This document shows, in pieces, positions 40,128 to 48,351 of a stretch of DNA of 64,000 nucleotides. The first letter of the stretch is position 1, and every line of letters begins with the position of its first letter. The notes under the pieces were generated by a model. The model saw only the letters and a program-made list of their open reading frames with translations, had not been told where the DNA came from and searched no databases. This stretch comes from Hydrogenophaga borbori (GTDB lineage Bacteria; Pseudomonadota; Gammaproteobacteria; Burkholderiales; Burkholderiaceae_C), in the NCBI RefSeq assembly GCF_003417535.1, contig NZ_QVLS01000008.1, positions 124,001 to 188,000 on the forward strand. Reading direction: 5' to 3'. The position numbers and the translations under genes are program-made.

Positions 40128-42410
40128 TCAACCGCGCGCTTCGCTCAGCCGCGGCCCCGGCCGGGCCGGCGCGCCGGCGCCGCCCATCAGCCCCAGCACC
40201 ACCTGCAGTGCCACCGACACGGCGCCGCCGATGAACACCAGGTCGCCGAAGGTGCGCACCCAGCGCAGCGTCTGCAGCAGCGGCTGCTGCATGAAGGCCT
40301 CGCTGCGGGCGTACCACAGGCCCTCGCCCACGCTGGCCATGAACTGGATGAAGCCGATCGGCAGCAGGCTGGTGAAGATCATCAGCACCAGGCCCCCGTT
40401 CAGGCCCCAGAAGCCAGCCTTCATCAGCGGCTCGCTGAACACGAAGGCGGGCCGCAGGTAGCGCAGCACCATCAGCGTGAAGCCCAGCGCCAGGAAGCCG
40501 TAGACACCGAACAGGGCGGCGTGCGCGTGCACGGGCGTGGTGTTCAGGCCCTGGATGTAGTACAGCGAGATCGGCGGGTTGATCATGAAGCCAAAGACGC
40601 CCGCGCCCAGCATGTTCCAGAAGGCCACGGCGACGAAGCACAGCAGCGGCCACTTCAGGCCCTCCATCCAGGGCGCGCGCGTTTTCAGGCGCCAGTTCTC
40701 GAAGGCCTCGTGGCCCAGCACGATCAGCGGCACCACCTCCAGCGCGCTGAACGAGGCGCCCACGGCCATCACCGGCGTGGTGGTGCCCGCGAAGTACAGG
40801 TGGTGGAAGGTGCCCGGGATGCCGCCCAGCAGGAACAGCGAGGCCGAGGCCAGGCTGGCCGTGGTGGCCATGCGGCGCGACACCAGGCCCATGCTGGAGA
40901 ACACGAAGGCCAGCGCCGTGGTGGCGAACACCTCGAAGAAACCCTCCACCCACAGGTGCACCACCCACCAGCGCCAGTACTCCATCACCGACAAGTGGGT
41001 GCGCTCGCCGTAGAACAGGCCGGCACCGTAAAACAGGCCGATGGCGCCGACCGAGGCGGTGAGCAGGGCCAGCAGGTTCTTGTCCTCGCCGTTGCGGGCG
41101 AACAGTGCGGGCAGCACGCCGCGCAGCATCAGCACCAACCACAGCAGAATGCCGGCCCACTTGAGGATCTGCCAGATCCGTCCCAGGTCCACGTACTCGT
41201 AGCCCTGGTGGCCAAGCCAGAAGCTCCACGCGGCCGGCATCTTGTGCGCGATGGCCAGGTAGTTGCCCACGAAGGAGCCGACGCAGACGAAGACCAGCGC
41301 CCAGAACAGCGCGTCCACGCCCAGCTTCTGGAACTTCGGGTCCTTGCCGCCGTTGATGACGGGCGCCAGGAACAGGCCCACGGCCAGGAAGCCGGTGGCG
41401 ATCCAGAACAGCGCGGCCTGGATGTGCCAGGTGCGCGTGAGCGAATACGGGAACCACTGCGACAGGTCGATGCCGTAGAAGCTGCGCTCCACGGTGTAGT
41501 GCGCGGTGAAGCCACCGATGAAAACCTGGAAGACGAACAGCGCCACCACCAGGAACAGGTACTTGCCCAGCGCGCGCTGCGAGGGCGTGAGCCCGACGGC
41601 GGTCAGTGGATCGCGCGCGGGCGCGGCGGGCAGCGGCCCGTCGTGGTCGCGCAGGAAGGCCCAGGCCCAGACCAGCAGGCCGATGCCGGCCAGCAGGATC
41701 ACCACGCTGGCGATGGACCAGACCACGTTCTCCTTGCTGGGCACGTTGTTGATCAGCGGCTCGTGCGGCCAGTTGTTGGTGTAGGTCACCTTCGAGTTCG
41801 GCCGCTCGGTGGCCGCCGCCCAGGCGGTCCAGAAGAAGAAGTGCGTGAGCTGCTGGCGCCGTTCGGCGCTGGGCAGGGTGTTCTCCTTCATCGCAAAGCG
41901 CTCACGGCTCTTCACCAGCGCGGGCGCGTCCGAGAACAGCTGGTCGTAGTAGGCCGCCGTCTGCGCCATGGCCGTCGCGCGGCGCTCGCTCACCACCAGC
42001 GCGCCGTCGGTGCCGGCGCGGTTGGCGCGGTACTCGGCCTGCAGCTCGGCGCGCAGCGCGCCTTGCTGGGCGGCGTCGAGCTGAGCGAAGGGCCGCGCAT
42101 GCCGCTCCATCGCGGCCAGGTCCAGCCAGGCCGTGAGTTCGCGGTGCAGCCAGTCGGCCGTCCAGTCCGGCGCCTGGTAGGCGCCGTGGCCCCAGATGGA
42201 GCCCAGCTGCATGCCACCCACCGACTGCCAGGCGGTCTGGCCGTCCAGGATGTCCTTCTGTGTGAACAAGGCCTTGCCTGCGGCGGTGCTCACCTGCGTG
42301 GGGACCGGCGGCGCCGAGCGGTAGACGTCGGCGCCGAAGTAGCCCAGCAGCGAGAACATCACGATGCACACGCCGATCAGCGCGAACCAGTACTTCTTGT
42401 AAATGCCCAT
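40128..42410 (-). CDS. norB: Quinol-dependent nitric oxide reductase
   Basis: A 760-residue single-subunit qNOR that reduces two NO to N2O with quinol electrons. The N-terminal cytochrome-like extension (about residues 1-210, without a CxxCH heme site) is fused to the 12-helix NorB domain. The histidine-rich HLWVEGFFEVFATT, PGTFHHLYFAGTTTP and TPVHAHAALFG segments supply heme and FeB ligands. Start MGIYKKYWFALIGV at 42,410. It follows norA by 17 bp under a sigma-54 promoter controlled by NorR. Function is NO detoxification or denitrification. Confidence 0.95.
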   Translation of the reverse strand: MGIYKKYWFALIGVCIVMFSLLGYFGADVYRSAPPVPTQVSTAAGKALFTQKDILDGQTAWQSVGGMQLGSIWGHGAYQAPDWTADWLHRELTAWLDLAAMERHARPFAQLDAAQQGALRAELQAEYRANRAGTDGALVVSERRATAMAQTAAYYDQLFSDAPALVKSRERFAMKENTLPSAERRQQLTHFFFWTAWAAATERPNSKVTYTNNWPHEPLINNVPSKENVVWSIASVVILLAGIGLLVWAWAFLRDHDGPLPAAPARDPLTAVGLTPSQRALGKYLFLVVALFVFQVFIGGFTAHYTVERSFYGIDLSQWFPYSLTRTWHIQAALFWIATGFLAVGLFLAPVINGGKDPKFQKLGVDALFWALVFVCVGSFVGNYLAIAHKMPAAWSFWLGHQGYEYVDLGRIWQILKWAGILLWLVLMLRGVLPALFARNGEDKNLLALLTASVGAIGLFYGAGLFYGERTHLSVMEYWRWWVVHLWVEGFFEVFATTALAFVFSSMGLVSRRMATTASLASASLFLLGGIPGTFHHLYFAGTTTPVMAVGASFSALEVVPLIVLGHEAFENWRLKTRAPWMEGLKWPLLCFVAVAFWNMLGAGVFGFMINPPISLYYIQGLNTTPVHAHAALFGVYGFLALGFTLMVLRYLRPAFVFSEPLMKAGFWGLNGGLVLMIFTSLLPIGFIQFMASVGEGLWYARSEAFMQQPLLQTLRWVRTFGDLVFIGGAVSVALQVVLGLMGGAGAPARPGPRLSEARG

Positions 42411-42427
42411 GAGGCTTCTCCCTTGTG

Positions 42428-43105
42428 TCAGTGCACTTCTGCCGGCGCGAAGCGCTCGAACAGCACGTTGTTTTCCAGGTGGATGTGCGCGATCAGGTCG
42501 TCGCGGAAAGCGCGCAGGCCGGTGTAGAGCGCGCGCCAGGTGGTGCAGGCGCCGCGCGGCGGCGTGAAGTCCTGCGTGAGTTCGAGCAGGCGGCGCAGCG
42601 CCACGCCGTGTTCCTCGTGCTCGCCGCGCATCACGCCGATGGGCATGCCGGTCAGCGCACCGTGGCCGCGAGCGATCAGGGGGAACAGCACCAGCTCTTC
42701 CTTGCGCATGTGGCTTTCCAGTTCCTGCGCCATGACCATGAGGTGGCCGGCCAGGCCCTGCGGGCAGTCCTCGCGATCGCCGTGCACCTGCTCCACGCGG
42801 CGCGCCAGGCGGATCAGCTCGGGCAGCTGCTCGCGGTGCACCGCGTGGTAGCGCGCCAGGACGTGGTCCACCAGTTCGGTGTCGGTGGCGCGGCTCCAAT
42901 CAAACGCCTCGGACGGTGCCTCGCGCGCCTGCAGCGCCAGCAGCTCGGCCGCGATGGCCTCGCCGTCGACGCCGGCGGCCGTGGCCGCCGTGCGCAGCGT
43001 GCGGTTGCCCGCGCAGCAGAAGTCGAACCGGTGCGCGTCGAACACGCGGGTGGCGCCGGGAATGCGCCGGGCCAACTGGCCCAGGGATTGGTCCATCAGG
43101 TCCAT
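42428..43105 (-). CDS. norA: Di-iron NO-response protein (NorA/YtfE/RIC family)
   Basis: A 225-residue di-iron hemerythrin-like protein. The ScdA_N domain holds FDAHRFDFCCAGNRTL near residue 23-38, and the C-terminal domain carries the HxxxE iron ligands (YHAVHREQLPELIR, ESHMRKEELVLFPL, GEHEEHG, HIHLENNVLF). The family repairs nitrosylated iron-sulfur clusters or binds NO. Ralstonia eutropha has the same norR-norA-norB order, and the gene is called norA there. AAGGAGC sets the ATG. First gene of the norAB operon. Confidence 0.93.
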   Translation of the reverse strand: MDLMDQSLGQLARRIPGATRVFDAHRFDFCCAGNRTLRTAATAAGVDGEAIAAELLALQAREAPSEAFDWSRATDTELVDHVLARYHAVHREQLPELIRLARRVEQVHGDREDCPQGLAGHLMVMAQELESHMRKEELVLFPLIARGHGALTGMPIGVMRGEHEEHGVALRRLLELTQDFTPPRGACTTWRALYTGLRAFRDDLIAHIHLENNVLFERFAPAEVH

Positions 43106-43139
43106 GCTTGCTCCTTGGTGAATGGGTCGCCGGGCGATA

Positions 43140-43155
43140 TGCGATCCGCGTGCCA
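43140..43155 (-). promoter_or_regulatory. Sigma-54 promoter of norAB
   Basis: Minus-strand TGGCAC-GCGGA-TCGCA keeps the -24 GG and -12 GC at the right ten-base spacing; the -12 element differs from TTGCA at one base. The start point is expected near 43,128, 23 nt before the norA ATG. Confidence 0.8.
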
Positions 43156-43194
43156 AAAAAATTCCCTTGCCAATCAAAGGCTTGGATTGACCAG

Positions 43195-43233
43195 GGTCAA
43201 ATCCACCCTGGGCGCGCCACGGTACAAATCACC
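43195..43233. promoter_or_regulatory. Two NorR binding boxes
   Basis: GGT-N7-ACC occurs at 43,195-43,207 and again at 43,221-43,233, 26 bp apart, between the norAB promoter and norR. This is the NorR core site described for R. eutropha, where three copies are found. They lie 40-78 bp upstream of the -24 box. The first box overlaps a TTGACC-AG-GGTCAA dyad. Confidence 0.8.
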
Positions 43234-43246
43234 GCATGGGGTACGA

Positions 43247-44797
43247 ATGACCATCGACACGACGCAACTGCTGCTGCTGACCGACCTGGTGGCCGAGCTG
43301 CCGGCCGCGGTGCGGCTGCAGCGCCTGGTGGGCAGCCTGCGCGCGCACTTCGCCTGCGGGGCGGTGGCGCTGCTGCGGCTCGAGCAGGAGCACCTGCGGC
43401 CCCTGGCGGTGGACGGCCTGGCCAGCGACGCGCTGGGCCGGCGCTTCGCGGTGAAAGACCACCCCCGGCTGGCGGCCATCCTCGCGCGGCGCGGCGCCAC
43501 CCGCTTTCCCCACGACAGCGCGCTGCCCGATCCCTACGATGGCCTGGTCGATGGCCACCCCGGCCAGCCCCTGCCGGTGCACGACTGCATGGGCATGGCG
43601 CTGGACGTGGAGGGGGAGCGCTGGGGCGTGGTGACGCTGGACGCCTTGGACATCGGCCGCTTCGACGCCCAGGCCCAGCGCGATCTGGAACAGCTCGCCA
43701 GCGCGATCGAAGCGGCGGTGCGGCTCACGCGGCTGGAGGTCGAGGTCCGCGCCCTGCGCACGGCGGGCTGGCCGGCGCCGTCCGGTGCGCGCGCCCACCC
43801 GCGCGAGGACAGCGACATCGTCGGCCAGAGCGAGGCCATCGTGCACCTGCTGCACGAACTGCAGGTGGTGGCCGATTCCGAACTGCCCGCGCTGCTGCTG
43901 GGCGAGACCGGCGTCGGCAAGGAACTGTTCGCGCACCGCCTGCACCAGCTGTCGCGCCGCGCCGGCAAGCCGCTGGTGCACGTCAACTGCGCGGCCTTGC
44001 CCGAGTCGCTGGCCGAGAGCGAGCTGTTCGGCCACGCCAAGGGCGCCTTCTCGGGCGCGATGAGCGAGCGACCGGGCCGCTTCGAGGCCGCCGATGGCGG
44101 CACGCTGTTCCTTGACGAGGTGGGCGAGCTGCCGCTGGCCATCCAGGCCAAGCTGCTGCGCACGCTGCAGAACGGCGAGATCCAGCGCCTGGGCACCGAC
44201 CGCCCGCGGCGCGTGAATGTGCGCGTGATCGCGGCCACCAACCGCCAGTTGCGCGAGCTGGTGCGCGAGGGCGCGTTCCGCGCCGACCTCTACCACCGCC
44301 TCTCGGTCTACCCCATTCCCATTCCGCCGCTGCGCGAACGCGGCAACGACGTGCTGCTGCTTGCCGGCCGCTTCCTCGAGCTCAACCGTGCCCGGCTGGG
44401 GCTGCGCAGCCTGCGCCTGTCCGCCGAGGCCGACGCCGCGCTGCGCCGCTACCGCTGGCCTGGCAACGTGCGCGAGCTGGAGCACGTGATCAGCCGCGCG
44501 GCGCTCAAGGCGGTGAGCCGGGGCGCCGACCGCCGCGGCATCGTGACCCTGGAGCCGGACATGCTGGACCTCGACGAGGGGGACGCGCCGGCGCAGGACC
44601 GCGCCGTGCCGGGCGCCAGCGCCGCACCGGTGCCCGCGCCGGCGCCGCTGCATGAGACGGTGGCGGCCACGCAGCGCCAGGCCATCCAGCAGGCGCTGGC
44701 GCTGCACGGCGGCAACTGGGCCGCCGCGGCCCGCGCGCTGGACCTGGACGCCAGCAACCTGCACAAGCTGGCCCGCCGGCTCGGGCTCAAGGCCTGA
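43247..44797 (+). CDS. norR: Nitric oxide-sensing sigma-54 activator NorR
   Basis: NorR, 516 residues. The N-terminal GAF domain holds a mononuclear iron that binds NO; the D-PYDGLVDG and HDC-MGMALDVEG segments contain the aspartates and cysteine expected as ligands. The AAA+ domain has G219-ETGVGKE, the GAFTGA loop as GAFSGA (266-271), and FLDEVGELP. The C-terminal Fis HTH is NWAAAARALDLDASNLHKLARRL. Divergent from norAB with two NorR boxes between. The start at 43,247 gives MTIDTTQLLLLTDLV; the frame upstream is antisense norA. Confidence 0.95.
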   Translation: MTIDTTQLLLLTDLVAELPAAVRLQRLVGSLRAHFACGAVALLRLEQEHLRPLAVDGLASDALGRRFAVKDHPRLAAILARRGATRFPHDSALPDPYDGLVDGHPGQPLPVHDCMGMALDVEGERWGVVTLDALDIGRFDAQAQRDLEQLASAIEAAVRLTRLEVEVRALRTAGWPAPSGARAHPREDSDIVGQSEAIVHLLHELQVVADSELPALLLGETGVGKELFAHRLHQLSRRAGKPLVHVNCAALPESLAESELFGHAKGAFSGAMSERPGRFEAADGGTLFLDEVGELPLAIQAKLLRTLQNGEIQRLGTDRPRRVNVRVIAATNRQLRELVREGAFRADLYHRLSVYPIPIPPLRERGNDVLLLAGRFLELNRARLGLRSLRLSAEADAALRRYRWPGNVRELEHVISRAALKAVSRGADRRGIVTLEPDMLDLDEGDAPAQDRAVPGASAAPVPAPAPLHETVAATQRQAIQQALALHGGNWAAAARALDLDASNLHKLARRLGLKA

Positions 44798-44806
44798 GCA
44801 CCACGG

Positions 44807-44825
44807 CCCCGCGGGGACCGCGGGG
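44807..44825. terminator. Hairpin between norR and the LigA gene
   Basis: A perfect 8-bp inverted repeat CCCCGCGG/CCGCGGGG with loop GGA lies between the convergent norR and ligA-like genes. There is no T tract. Confidence 0.45.
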
Positions 44826-44835
44826 TGAAGGCGCC

Positions 44836-45144
44836 CTAGGGGTGCTCGCCCACCGCCTTGTAGATGCCCGCGCGCACCGGGCCATGCTCACGCAAGCCGG
44901 TGCGCATGGCTTCCAGGTAAGCGTTCCAGTCGTAGCCGGCGGCGGCGGCGAAGTGCATCAGCAGCTGCCCGTTGACACCGAGCACGTACAGCAGACCGAT
45001 GTCGGGCCGCTGCAGGGCCTGCGTCTCCTGCGGATCCAGCTCGTGGGCCGACAGGTACTCGCCGGGCGCTGACCGGAACCGCCGCAGCGCCTCGGGGCTG
45101 CGGTTGAGTTCGTAAATCACCTTCTGCACGCCATAGAGGCTCAT
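44836..45144 (-). CDS. Extradiol dioxygenase small (LigA-type) subunit
   Basis: A 102-residue all-helical LigA-family protein, the small subunit of class III extradiol dioxygenases such as protocatechuate 4,5-dioxygenase. It starts MSLYGVQKVIYELNRSPEALRRF and contains AHELDPQETQALQRPDIGLLYVLGVNG. It caps the active site of the catalytic LigB subunit. The LigB-type gene is 6 kb away in a separate operon. GGAGAAG precedes the ATG. It is last in the oxygenase operon, behind the reductase. Confidence 0.88.
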   Translation of the reverse strand: MSLYGVQKVIYELNRSPEALRRFRSAPGEYLSAHELDPQETQALQRPDIGLLYVLGVNGQLLMHFAAAAGYDWNAYLEAMRTGLREHGPVRAGIYKAVGEHP

Positions 45145-45178
45145 CGTCTTCTCCGGTTCGGGCGCCGCCGCCGTGGCC

Positions 45179-46147
45179 TCACAGGTCCAGCACGAGCCGC
45201 GGCGAGCGGGCCCGCGACACGCAGATGACCATCGAGCGGCCCGCGTCGCGCTCCTCCTGCGACAGCACGTAGTCGTGGTGGTCGACCTCGCCCTCGAGAA
45301 CCGTGGTCTCGCAGGTGCGGCACAGGCCCTCCCGGCACGAGCACGGAACGCCGATGCCATGGGCTTCCAGCACGTCCAGGATGCTTTTGTCCGGCGGCAC
45401 CTGCAGGCGCAGGCCGCGCCGGCGCAGTTCGACCTCGAAGGCGCCGGCGGGACCGGCCGCTTCGACGCTGGGCGCGGGCGCCGAGAAGTACTCGAAGTGC
45501 AGGCGCTCGGGCGGCAGGTGCGCGCCCTGGGTCCGCACGGCGTCCATCAGCGCGCTCGGACCGCAGCAGTAGACGTGCTCGCCCTCGCGCACGTCGGCCA
45601 GGGCCTCGCGCACGTCCAGCGCCGCCCCGCCGCACAGGGCGTCGAAGTGGAAGCGCACCGCGGCGCCGTGCGGGCCCAGGGTGTCATAGAAGGCCGCGCG
45701 CTGCGGACTGCGGGCGGCGTACACCAGGCGCCAGGGGCGCTGGTGCGCGACGCACCACTGCACCATGGACATGATGGGCGTGATGCCGATGCCCCCCGCC
45801 ACGAACAGGTAGCTGTCCAGGCCCGGGTCCAGCCGGAAGTGGTTGCGCGGCGCGCTGGTCTCCAGGCGATCGCCGCAGCGCAGGCTGCGGTGCACGAACG
45901 CCGAGCCGCCCCGGCTGGCCGGCGACAGGCCCACGCCGATGACGTAGCGATCGCGCTCGCGGCAGTCGTTGCTGATCGAGTAGTGGCGCACCAGCCCGCC
46001 GGGCAGCCGGATCTCCAGGTGCGCCCCGGGCTCGAAGGCGGGCAGCGGGGCGCCCTGCGGGTCCCGCAGCTCCAGCAGCAGCACGCCCCCGGCCTCGGCC
46101 CGCACGTCGCTGACCTGGAGCACCAGGCCGTCCTTCTGATTCGACAT
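45179..46147 (-). CDS. Oxygenase reductase (phthalate dioxygenase reductase/VanB type)
   Basis: A 322-residue reductase with an FMN/ferredoxin-reductase barrel (HYSISND flavin motif), an NAD(H) domain (VAGGIGITPIMSMV, YCCGPSALM) and a C-terminal plant-type [2Fe-2S] domain with C-SCREGLCRTC and a distant cysteine in ICVSRA. It moves electrons from NADH to the neighbouring Rieske oxygenase, 8 bp upstream in the same operon. Length and domain order match VanB-like class IA reductases. Confidence 0.94.
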   Translation of the reverse strand: MSNQKDGLVLQVSDVRAEAGGVLLLELRDPQGAPLPAFEPGAHLEIRLPGGLVRHYSISNDCRERDRYVIGVGLSPASRGGSAFVHRSLRCGDRLETSAPRNHFRLDPGLDSYLFVAGGIGITPIMSMVQWCVAHQRPWRLVYAARSPQRAAFYDTLGPHGAAVRFHFDALCGGAALDVREALADVREGEHVYCCGPSALMDAVRTQGAHLPPERLHFEYFSAPAPSVEAAGPAGAFEVELRRRGLRLQVPPDKSILDVLEAHGIGVPCSCREGLCRTCETTVLEGEVDHHDYVLSQEERDAGRSMVICVSRARSPRLVLDL

Positions 46148-46155
46148 CGCGCGCC

Positions 46156-47262
46156 TCAGGCCGTGGCCCGCTGGGACATCGGCATGGCCATCGGCTGGGC
46201 CGCGGACTTCGCCGCCTGCTGCTCGGCCTTCACGCGCTCATCGAATACCCAGCGAAAGTGCGACAGCGCCGCGTCGGCGCCGATCGCCAGCATCTTGAAT
46301 TCGGGGTCGGCGTCGAGCAGCTTCTGCTGCCCTTCGATGAAGGCCTTGTCCTCCATGAAGCCTTCCTCGATGCTGTTGCGAAGCGAGCGTGCGATGTTGG
46401 GGTCGTCGAGGTCGAAGTCGTGCAGGTAGTTCCAGAAGAAGTGGGTGCTGCGGCGCGTCTCCGGGGTCATGAACTGGCAGTTGCAGTAGCTGCGCGCGCC
46501 TTCCTTGTTGCCGTCCTTGAGGCCGCTGCCGGCCGGGGCGAAGGTGGTGTAGAGGAAGAACATGCCGGGGATCTGCATGTGGCCGATGTTCTTGCGGTCC
46601 ACCTTGTCCGTCTTGTTCGGGATGACCTTGCGGTGGTAGGGCGGCGGGTCCGAATCCAGGTGCCAGCGCTCCACGCGAAAGCCGTCCTCCAGCCGCTCGA
46701 TGGCCACCGGCTTGGTCTTGTAGGCGTACTCTTCCGAGCCGCCCAGCGTATTGGTGTGCACGAAGGCCAGGTGCGCGAAGTCGCTGAGGTTGTCGACGAT
46801 CAGCATCCAGTTGGCGTCGTAGTGCATGTAGTCGGGGATGCCGCGCCAGGCCGGGTCGCGCATGGCCGGGAAGTCCACGATCTTGGCCGGATCGGCCTGG
46901 TCCTCGTCGCCCATCCAGATCCACACGATGCCGTCGCGCTCGACCACCGGGTAGCTGCGCACGCCGAGCTTGGGCGGCACCCGTTCCTGGCCCGGGATCT
47001 CGATGCACTTGCCGGACGGGTCGAACTTCATGCCGTGGTACATGCAGCGCAGGCAGTCGCCCTCGATGCGCCCCAGGTCCAGCGGCGCGGCCCGGTGGCA
47101 GCAGCGATTGTCCAGCGCCACGACACGACCGCTGTCGCCGCGGTACAGCACGACCGGCACCTCCAGCAGCGTTCGCGCCAGCTTCCTGCCGTCGATGAGG
47201 TCGTGCGACCACGCCGCGACGTACCAGCAGTTCATGAGAAAGATCCCGTCCTTGTGTGCCAT
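46156..47262 (-). CDS. Rieske non-heme iron oxygenase, VanA/phthalate 4,5-dioxygenase type
   Basis: A 368-residue oxygenase alpha subunit without a beta partner. The Rieske ligands are C54-C-H56 and C73-M-Y-H76. The mononuclear iron site is D-NLSDFAHLAFVH with the D..H....H spacing. The fold class includes vanillate O-demethylase and phthalate 4,5-dioxygenase; the substrate is probably a carboxylated or methoxylated aromatic whose product is cleaved by the LigAB-type dioxygenase of this locus. First gene of its operon; GGAGAAGC precedes the ATG. It diverges from the LysR gene. Confidence 0.93.
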   Translation of the reverse strand: MAHKDGIFLMNCWYVAAWSHDLIDGRKLARTLLEVPVVLYRGDSGRVVALDNRCCHRAAPLDLGRIEGDCLRCMYHGMKFDPSGKCIEIPGQERVPPKLGVRSYPVVERDGIVWIWMGDEDQADPAKIVDFPAMRDPAWRGIPDYMHYDANWMLIVDNLSDFAHLAFVHTNTLGGSEEYAYKTKPVAIERLEDGFRVERWHLDSDPPPYHRKVIPNKTDKVDRKNIGHMQIPGMFFLYTTFAPAGSGLKDGNKEGARSYCNCQFMTPETRRSTHFFWNYLHDFDLDDPNIARSLRNSIEEGFMEDKAFIEGQQKLLDADPEFKMLAIGADAALSHFRWVFDERVKAEQQAAKSAAQPMAMPMSQRATA

Positions 47263-47284
47263 TGCTTCTCCTGATGTGGGGTTG

Positions 47285-47300
47285 ATCCAAGCGTTTGGAT
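47285..47300. promoter_or_regulatory. Inverted repeat near the oxygenase start
   Basis: ATCCAA-GCGT-TTGGAT is a perfect 6-bp dyad, 23 bp upstream of the Rieske oxygenase start codon. Its position downstream of the probable promoter suits a repressor or LysR recognition site. Chance occurrence cannot be excluded. Confidence 0.4.
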
Positions 47301-47347
47301 GGCGCCGAGATTAGGGTTCGCCAGCCCTGGCATCTACGGGGTCTCGG

Positions 47348-47376
47348 TGGACACACTGTCCCCTGCGCTGGACAAT
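47348..47376. promoter_or_regulatory. LysR-type operator, copy 1 (oxygenase/lysR promoter)
   Basis: TGGACA-N3-TGTCC followed by seven bases and TGGACAAT. The GGACA-N3-TGTCC core is a perfect dyad and GGACA is repeated as a third half-site. It lies 7 bp before the LysR ATG and about 86 bp from the oxygenase start. The same arrangement and spacing recur at 52,856-52,884. Confidence 0.7.
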
Positions 47377-47382
47377 CGATGC

Positions 47383-48351
47383 ATGACCAGCAACTGGGAC
47401 GACTACGACCTCTTCTGCCACGTGGTCGAGCACGGCAACTTCTCCGCCGCGGCGCGCGCGCTGGACCGTCCCAAGTCGAGCCTGAGCGCGGCGGTGATCC
47501 GCCTCGAAACCTCGCTGCAGGCGCGCCTGCTGGAGCGCACCACGCGCCGGCTGCGCATGACGGAAGCCGGCGAGGCGCTCTTCCATGGCATGGGACCCCT
47601 GTTCGCCGCGCTGCGCGAGGCCCACCTCGCGGTTCTCGAGCAACGGCAGGGCGTGAGTGGCACGCTGCGCATCGCCGCGCCCTACGAGTTCGGCGCCGAG
47701 CACCTGGCGCCGGTGGTGTGCGCGATGATGGAGCGCTACCGGCAGTTGCGCATCGAACTCGACGTGCACCACGCCTCGCTCAACCCGCTGGAGCAAGGCC
47801 ATGACCTGGCGTTCGCGATGCTGGAGTCGGCCCTGCCGGCCTCGACCATCGTGGTGCGCCGGGTGATGTCGCTGGAGCGCAAGCTCTACGCCGCGCCCGC
47901 GCTCATCAAGGCCCACCGCTCGCCCGCCACGCCGCGGCAGCTGGCCAAGATGCCCATGCTGGCGGGGCTGAGCGACACCGAGTGGCGCTTCCGGGGGCCC
48001 GATGGCGGCACCGAGAGCATCACCCTGCAGTCGCCTCGACTGGTCAGCGGGAACGCCGACGTGCGGCTGCAGGCGGCCATCGCCGGCCACGGCGTGCTGC
48101 GGGTGGCCGAGCCCTTCGCCACGCCCGCCATCGGCGCGGGCCTGCTGCAGCGCCTGCTGCCGGACTACAGCTGCGACCCGCTGCGCGTGTACGCCTTGTT
48201 GCCGGCCAAGCGCCTGATGCCGGAGAAGGTGCGGCTGTTCCTCGAGACGCTGGAGCAGCAGGTGCGGCAGGACGTGACTGGTCGGGGCAGCCTCATGGGC
48301 TGGACCAGCCGGCGGCTCATAGGCGCAGCGCCTGAGGCAGCCACAAGGTGA
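47383..48351 (+). CDS. LysR-type regulator of the aromatic locus
   Basis: A 322-residue LysR-type regulator. The winged HTH (MTSNWDDYDLFCHVVEHGNFSAAARALDRPKSSLSAAVIRLE) precedes a type 2 periplasmic-binding-like effector domain. It resembles the CrgA/DsdC-like group rather than BenM. It is divergent from the oxygenase operon and convergent with the TRAP transporter operon, overlapping dctM by 35 bp. The operator-like repeats at both operons suggest it controls both. Confidence 0.9.
   Translation: MTSNWDDYDLFCHVVEHGNFSAAARALDRPKSSLSAAVIRLETSLQARLLERTTRRLRMTEAGEALFHGMGPLFAALREAHLAVLEQRQGVSGTLRIAAPYEFGAEHLAPVVCAMMERYRQLRIELDVHHASLNPLEQGHDLAFAMLESALPASTIVVRRVMSLERKLYAAPALIKAHRSPATPRQLAKMPMLAGLSDTEWRFRGPDGGTESITLQSPRLVSGNADVRLQAAIAGHGVLRVAEPFATPAIGAGLLQRLLPDYSCDPLRVYALLPAKRLMPEKVRLFLETLEQQVRQDVTGRGSLMGWTSRRLIGAAPEAATR

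Noticed and set aside
43187-43200. TTGACC-AG-GGTCAA dyad as an Fnr/Dnr box upstream of norR
   Set aside because: It resembles TTGAC-N4-GTCAA but overlaps the first GGT-N7-ACC NorR box, and the conserved T/A of Fnr half-sites is missing. I keep it only as a possibility.
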